Shown here: positions 5,616 to 8,266 of the stretch, in pieces
Numbering within the stretch: the first letter of the stretch is position 1
How the letters are laid out: each line of letters opens with the position of its first letter
DNA from: CAZNNH01 sp964574335
Lineage (GTDB): Bacteria; Acidobacteriota; Vicinamibacteria; Fen-336
Reading direction: 5' to 3'
Length of the DNA: 8,266 nucleotides
NCBI GenBank assembly: GCA_964574335.1
Contig: CAZNNH010000228.1
Span: forward strand, 1-8,266
Made by a program: the position numbers and the translations under genes
Notes under the pieces: generated by a model
Database searches by the model: none
What the model was told of the DNA's origin: nothing
The model's input: the letters and a program-made list of their open reading frames with translations, nothing else

Positions 5616-5975
5616 ATGGCTGCTGAGCTGTGGCCGGTCGAGGGCGAGATCCTGGTGGTGGACCCCGACCCACACCACGCCCTCACCCTTGCCAACCAAC
5701 TCACCTCGCTGGGGGTGGAGTGCTGGTGCGCAGACGACGCCATCCAGGCACAAGCGCAGCTCGGCGCGCGGCCGGGGATCCGGCTGGCGGTGGTGGGCTA
5801 CGGAGACGACGCGGAGGCGGTGATCACGGCGCTGCGTCGCCGGCGGCCGGAGCTGTTGATCGTGGGCACGGCGGCCGGGGACGGCGCCGAGGACTTCCAC
5901 AGGCTGGGGGTGGACGAGTACGTGCGGAAGCCGGTCGATCCTTGGTCGCTGGCGGCGATCCTGGTCGGCCGGTGA
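5616..5975 (+). CDS. Second degenerate receiver-like protein
   Basis: The 119-residue product has GEILVVDPDP (10-19) as the first receiver strand with D16 and D18. It has LLIVGTA with T85 at the switch Thr/Ser position and VDEYVRKPVDPWSL with the conserved K105-P106. The central strand reads IRLAVVGYGDD, placing G61 where the phosphorylated aspartate should be; D64 and D65 follow but are out of register. There is no effector domain. The fold seems complete, so this is probably a functional pseudo-receiver rather than a decayed gene. The ATG at 5616 has only a weak AGGG upstream; no better start is seen. It is back to back with the gene at 5173-5541, and a fragment like its 5' part lies after the relaxase. 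A partner kinase or output protein is not visible in the window. Confidence 0.74.
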   Translation: MAAELWPVEGEILVVDPDPHHALTLANQLTSLGVECWCADDAIQAQAQLGARPGIRLAVVGYGDDAEAVITALRRRRPELLIVGTAAGDGAEDFHRLGVDEYVRKPVDPWSLAAILVGR

Positions 5976-6042
5976 GGGAGCGGAAGGGCGCTTGCACCAA
6001 GGCCGCGGGGCCCGAGACCACCGGACCCTAGAGACGGCCCGG

Positions 6043-6087
6043 CTGTAGGATCCCCTCCCCTGGCGCAAGCGCCGGGCATCCTAGCAG
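6043..6087. repeat. Long interrupted stem-loop between genes
   Basis: CTG plus TAGGAT (6043-6051) can pair with ATCCTA plus CAG (6078-6083 and 6085-6087) with one bulged base. An inner GGCG-CAAG-CGCC hairpin (6062-6073) is flanked by CCC and GGG. It lies 67 bases after the receiver-like gene and 38 bases before the zinc-ribbon start. There is no T-run. It could be a transcript end structure, a leader structure or a protein site. Confidence 0.35.
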
Positions 6088-6124
6088 TGTCGAAAGACCG
6101 TCGGCGAGTCGAGGCGAGGGCAGC

Positions 6125-6335
6125 ATGCCGTGGTCGGACCGCCGTGAGCTTGGCACGTGGTCGCTGGTCCGCGCGCTCTTCTGGCGTTCGGGTTGCCCGA
6201 GGTGTGGCGGGGCGCGGCTCCGGTCTTCCCGGTTGCGGCCCCCTGTCGGGTGGCGCCCTCGGCGTGAGGGTGGTTCGCTGCCGGGAATGCGGGCATGCGT
6301 TTGGTGTGTGGGGTCGAACGCCGGAGGGAGAATAA
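6125..6335 (+). pseudogene. Zinc-ribbon protein gene with an apparent frameshift
   Basis: From the ATG at 6125, with GAGGG four bases upstream, one frame reads through WRSGCPRCGGARLRSSRLRPP, giving the first Cys-x2-Cys knuckle at 6194-6205. The matching second knuckle, RVVRCRECGHAFGVWG (Cys-x2-Cys at 6279-6290), is in another frame that ends at TAA 6333-6335. Joined by skipping one base around 6240-6265, they make a roughly 70-residue protein. It would have the layout of common small zinc-ribbon proteins, CPRCG, a basic linker, then YRCRECGHRF-like. A true frameshift mutation, a sequencing or assembly error in GC-rich DNA, or programmed shifting would all look like this. No slippery sequence is obvious, so mutation or error is more likely. 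The RRM gene follows 40 bases later on the same strand. Confidence 0.5.
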
Positions 6336-6375
6336 CCGGGCCCATGGCCCAGAGGGCGGGGCAGGGAGGGGCAGG

Positions 6376-6771
6376 ATGGCCACGCTGTTTGTCGGGAACC
6401 TCCCCTGGACGGCGACCGAAGAGGAGCTGCTCGCCTTCTTCTCGTCCTTCGGGAAGGTGCGGTCGGTGAGGCTGGTGGTGGAGCCGGCCACCGGTCGGTC
6501 GCGGGGCTTCGCCTTCCTGGAGATGGACGGCGAGGCCGCCCGGGTGGCCATCACTCACGCCAACGGGAAGCCCCTCGGAGGGCGTCCGCTTCGGGTGGCG
6601 GAAGCGGAGGCGGGCCGGCCGGCGTCGCGCCCTCCGGCTCGGCTGGCCCACCGCGAGGACGCGGCAGAGGACGGACCGGACGCCCGCGCTCAAGCTCGGG
6701 GCCGCTGGGAGCGGCGCAAGCGCAACCACAACAAGACCCGACAGGACGCCGAGGGCGCACGCGAGGACTAA
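6376..6771 (+). CDS. Bacterial RRM-domain RNA-binding protein
   Basis: The 131-residue product starts with a classic RNA recognition motif. RNP2 is LFVGNL (4-9), RNP1 is RGFAFLEM (43-50), and the domain ends with PLGGRPLRVAEA near residue 78. Its aromatic residues F5, F45 and F47 are the RNA-contacting positions of the family. The tail (about 80-131) is basic and low-complexity, ending RRKRNHNKTRQ and an acidic tip; such tails are common in bacterial single-RRM proteins and probably add RNA affinity. The start is fixed by GGAGG at 6365-6369, six bases upstream. Members of this family bind RNA in the cytoplasm and in cyanobacteria are often cold-responsive; whether that holds here is unknown. 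Its stop is 16 bases from that of the convergent gene at 6788, without a recognisable terminator between them. Confidence 0.93.
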   Translation: MATLFVGNLPWTATEEELLAFFSSFGKVRSVRLVVEPATGRSRGFAFLEMDGEAARVAITHANGKPLGGRPLRVAEAEAGRPASRPPARLAHREDAAEDGPDARAQARGRWERRKRNHNKTRQDAEGARED

Positions 6772-6787
6772 GCGGTCGGCCCGCCGC

Positions 6788-7351
6788 TCACCAGGTCGCC
6801 AGATAGGTGCAGGTCTCGCCCCCCGCCTGGCGGCACGGGCCGCTGGAATGCTGGACGCTGGGTGCCTGGCCGGCCTCGTGAAGACGTTCCACCACCGCCT
6901 GGATGATGCCCAAGTCGAAGGCGCAGGGGTACGGGTTGTGGCAGAGCAGCAGGGCCGAGCGAGGGCCATGCCGCTCATAGCGGTAGTGTCCGATCCCCTC
7001 TTCCAGCCTCCCCGAGAGCGGGTCGTAGAGGACCCGCCCCTCGATGCGGTGGTTGAGGTGGTAGGCGACGTCGATGGAGGCGAGCCCCTCATGAACGGTT
7101 CGGATCCCCGGGGGCCAGCGGGCGTGCTCCGGGATGGCTCGACCGATCTTGACGAGCGCCCCGCCCCCGAGCCGTTCGGCGATCGCCGTGAAGCTGTCCA
7201 GCCAAGCTTGCCCCGCTCTCACGTTCGTCAGCAAGGTGACGAGTGGATTGCGGACGCGCCTTTCGGGAGGGTCCGGATCAAGTTCGTGGAGCGCAAACCG
7301 CTGGACGTTCTGGATCACGACGTTACCTTGGAGTCGGGAGTGACGGTCCAC
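6788..7351 (-). CDS. Protein with a cysteine-rich C-terminal domain resembling V4R/DUF2378-type sensors
   Basis: From a GTG at 7351 the product has 187 residues. It begins near RLQGNVVIQNVQRFALHELD, continues with ALVKIGRAIPEHA and a strand-rich middle (HRIEGRVLYDPLSG, then GIGHYRYERHG). It ends with ALLLCHNPYPCAFDLGIIQAVVE, a Gly-Pro-Cys, and GGETCTYLATW. The ending (a small-molecule-like strand, PYPCAFDLG helix, then G-x2-C-x-Y-x3-W) recalls V4R or DUF2378-type ligand-binding domains, which sense hydrophobic or metal-containing ligands. I am confident it is coding but not of the family. The start is uncertain: GTG 7375 and an ATG at 7579 are in frame, but codons upstream of about 7350 look non-coding on this strand and a plus-strand fragment overlaps them. 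No ribosome site fits well. Confidence 0.72.
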   Translation of the reverse strand: MDRHSRLQGNVVIQNVQRFALHELDPDPPERRVRNPLVTLLTNVRAGQAWLDSFTAIAERLGGGALVKIGRAIPEHARWPPGIRTVHEGLASIDVAYHLNHRIEGRVLYDPLSGRLEEGIGHYRYERHGPRSALLLCHNPYPCAFDLGIIQAVVERLHEAGQAPSVQHSSGPCRQAGGETCTYLATW

Positions 7352-7475
7352 AATCCGATGCGTGTCCTGCCACACGGTGGCGGCAGCGAGTCTGAGGCTG
7401 AAACAGCTGTTGGAGAAGCACGGGACTGACGAGGCGGCCCTCGAGGCATGGCGAGATAGCCACGCCCACCCTTGA
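7344..7475 (+). pseudogene. C-terminal fragment of an unknown protein
   Basis: This frame, open after a TGA at 7341-7343, reads IRCVSCHTVAAASLRLKQLLEKHG followed by TDEAALEAWRDSHAHP and stops at 7473-7475. The helical, Leu/Lys/Glu-rich sequence looks more protein-like than the opposite strand over 7376-7475. No start codon with a ribosome site is present. It may be the surviving tail of a gene interrupted at this point. Its CVSCH has the form of a heme c or metal motif, but with no signal peptide this is probably incidental. Confidence 0.25.
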
Positions 7476-7618
7476 CGGTGGAGACAGCTTACGTTGGCCC
7501 TCCTGACGCAACCGCGCGAAAGGCGCCGCGACCACTCAGGCGGGGGAGCGGGGTGACGGAATGCGCGCCCCGCGAGCACGTTCGAGCCGGCTGGCGGGGC
7601 GGGGGTGTACTCGCGGGG
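7476..7618. other. Short intergenic stretch, nothing recognised
   Basis: The interval lies between the relic fragment and the end of the membrane protein gene on the minus strand. It is GC-rich with no convincing gene, promoter or terminator. Any leader of the gene at 6788-7351 would have to lie here or within the relic. Confidence 0.4.
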
Positions 7619-7975
7619 CTACCGCGCGGAGGCGCGCGATCGTCGCCAGGACCAGAGGAAGAGGAAGCCAGGGGCCGCGAAGACGAGCCAGGCCCAACCC
7701 GTCGGAAACGCTCCGGTGGTCGCTGCGTGAAGCAGGTAGAAGGCCACGAGGCTCCCCACCGTGATGCCGCCTCCGAGTCCCTCCCGCCACCACGCCAGGA
7801 TCAGGCCCGCGACGATGCCGCCAGGGTAGAGGAGGAAACCCGTCCAGTCCCGGAGAGTCGTGGGCATCTGACCGACGCACATGGCGAGGATCACCCCGAC
7901 GCTCGCGATCGACCCGGTCCTGGCCGACCAGCGAACCGCTAGCGCTAGGCGCCCCCCGTGAGGTTCGCGTTCCAT
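7619..7975 (-). CDS. Small integral membrane protein, four predicted helices
   Basis: The 118-residue product has hydrophobic segments at about 20-36, 44-62 (FLLYPGGIVAGLILAWW), 67-84 (LGGGITVGSLVAFYLLH) and 93-110 (GWAWLVFAAPGFLFLWSW), with an Arg-rich C-terminus. The pattern FxPGG, AWxxEGLGG, FYLLH, PGxLFL-W is one I recognise from a common family of small bacterial membrane proteins of unknown function, with members of much the same length. The ATG at 7975 is supported by GGAG five bases upstream (7984-7981). Longer in-frame extensions reach 8218 but give non-protein-like sequence. The basic C-terminal end suggests a cytoplasmic C-terminus. It is followed 144 bases later by unrelated sequence, so it may be a single-gene unit. 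Confidence 0.86.
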   Translation of the reverse strand: MEREPHGGRLALAVRWSARTGSIASVGVILAMCVGQMPTTLRDWTGFLLYPGGIVAGLILAWWREGLGGGITVGSLVAFYLLHAATTGAFPTGWAWLVFAAPGFLFLWSWRRSRASAR

Positions 7976-8020
7976 GGTCGCTCCTATGGCGCGTGACTCC
8001 CGCGCCCGGCAGGGATGATG

Positions 8021-8049
8021 CCCCCGCCGCCCAAAGAAGGCGACGGGGG
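8021..8049. repeat. Strong hairpin upstream of the membrane protein gene
   Basis: CCCCCG (8021-8026) pairs with CGGGGG (8044-8049). After one C-A mismatch, CGCC (8028-8031) pairs with GGCG (8039-8042). The loop is seven bases. On the minus strand it lies 46 bases before the ATG at 7975 and 144 bases after the preceding gene's stop. It could end that gene's transcript or sit in the leader of the membrane protein; no T-run follows. Confidence 0.45.
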
Positions 8050-8160
8050 TTGGTACGGTTCCAGGAGCGTCCCAGGGGTGGAGGGCGCGGACGACTCCCC
8101 ACACCACGCCAAAGTCGGGGCCGTGAGGAGAAAGTGGGCCCGGCATGCTGTTCCCGTGCG

Positions 8161-8178
8161 AAACCACCCCGCAAGGGG
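8161..8178 (-). terminator. Weak terminator-like hairpin after the right-edge gene
   Basis: On the minus strand CCCC-TTGC-GGGG (8178-8167) is followed by TGGTTT (8166-8161), fifteen bases after the stop at 8193. The stem is only four to five pairs and the T-run is interrupted, so this is tentative, but its position fits the end of a transcript. Confidence 0.3.
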
Positions 8179-8192
8179 CTCTCTGGGGCTTC

Positions 8193-8266
8193 CTACGGGC
8201 CGGAGAGGCGTCGGCCACCGCCGACTCGGCGGGCGAGATCCTCCGCGACGTTCCAGGGGTGCAACT
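8193..8266 (-). CDS. C-terminal 23 codons of a gene entering from the right edge
   Basis: The minus strand reads LHPWNVAEDLARRVGGGRRLSGP and then TAG at 8195-8193. The sequence, with a plausible Ala/Glu/Arg helix, looks like a protein C-terminus, and a terminator-like hairpin follows. Too little is visible to name a family. Confidence 0.45.
   Translation of the reverse strand, partial: LHPWNVAEDLARRVGGGRRLSGP

Noticed and set aside
6028..7092. 354-codon minus-strand open frame
   Set aside because: It lies opposite the RRM gene and the zinc-ribbon segment, with Arg/Pro/Ser-rich translation and no recognisable motif.
6848..7429. 193-codon plus-strand open frame
   Set aside because: It is antisense to the well-supported protein at 6788-7351, starts without a ribosome site and shows no domain. 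The opposite strand has a coherent fold-like pattern.
7536..8174. 212-codon minus-strand open frame overlapping the membrane protein gene
   Set aside because: It is a different frame of the same stretch, has no membrane pattern or motif, and its start has no ribosome site, whereas the 7619-7975 frame has GGAG at the right distance.
1..8266. CRISPR array, insertion sequence or long terminal repeats
   Set aside because: No regularly spaced direct repeats, no transposase motif and no long inverted repeats at a distance were seen by reading the sequence; element ends are probably outside the window.

Overview
The window is about 70% GC bacterial DNA with tightly packed short genes on both strands. 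It holds a MobF-type conjugative relaxase, an AP2-like DNA-binding protein of the kind common on bacterial mobile elements, a bacterial RRM protein and several small soluble or membrane proteins. This suits a soil, sediment or groundwater high-GC bacterium of a poorly cultured lineage. I cannot name the phylum. The left half looks like part of a mobilisable element (plasmid or integrated conjugative element). The right half looks like ordinary or recently joined chromosomal genes.

Layout. Bases 1-390 (minus) hold the first 130 codons of an AP2-domain protein that runs off the left edge. Bases 391-1245 are a long spacer with three symmetric elements (415-480), a coding-like stretch of uncertain status (604 to about 870), two tandem three-base-loop hairpins (984-1027), and a cluster of inverted repeats (1150-1225) just before the relaxase. 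That last cluster is the best candidate for the transfer origin. Bases 1246-4404 (plus) encode a complete 1052-residue relaxase-helicase. It has tyrosines near the N-terminus, a metal site in which the first histidine is replaced by aspartate, and a full RecD/TraI-like helicase.

Downstream, bases 4542-5541 carry three minus-strand genes: a degenerate receiver-like protein, a 99-residue conserved protein and a small membrane protein. They are divergent from a second degenerate receiver-like gene (5616-5975, plus). A 33-base piece resembling that second gene lies just after the relaxase (4448-4480), suggesting local duplication and decay.

The plus strand then carries a zinc-ribbon gene that reads only with one frameshift (6125-6335) and an RRM RNA-binding protein (6376-6771). 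The latter converges on a minus-strand protein with a cysteine-rich C-terminal domain (6788-7351). A four-helix membrane protein (7619-7975, minus) and the last 23 codons of another minus-strand gene (8193-8266) end the window.

The most unusual points are the relaxase metal-site substitution, the candidate transfer origin with its hairpin series, the sequence CGGACCCCAC shared between the two repeat clusters, and the back-to-back receiver-like genes without a phosphorylatable aspartate. No coupling protein, type IV secretion gene, integrase, RNA gene, insertion sequence or CRISPR array is visible, so the element's boundaries lie outside the window or are not recognisable.
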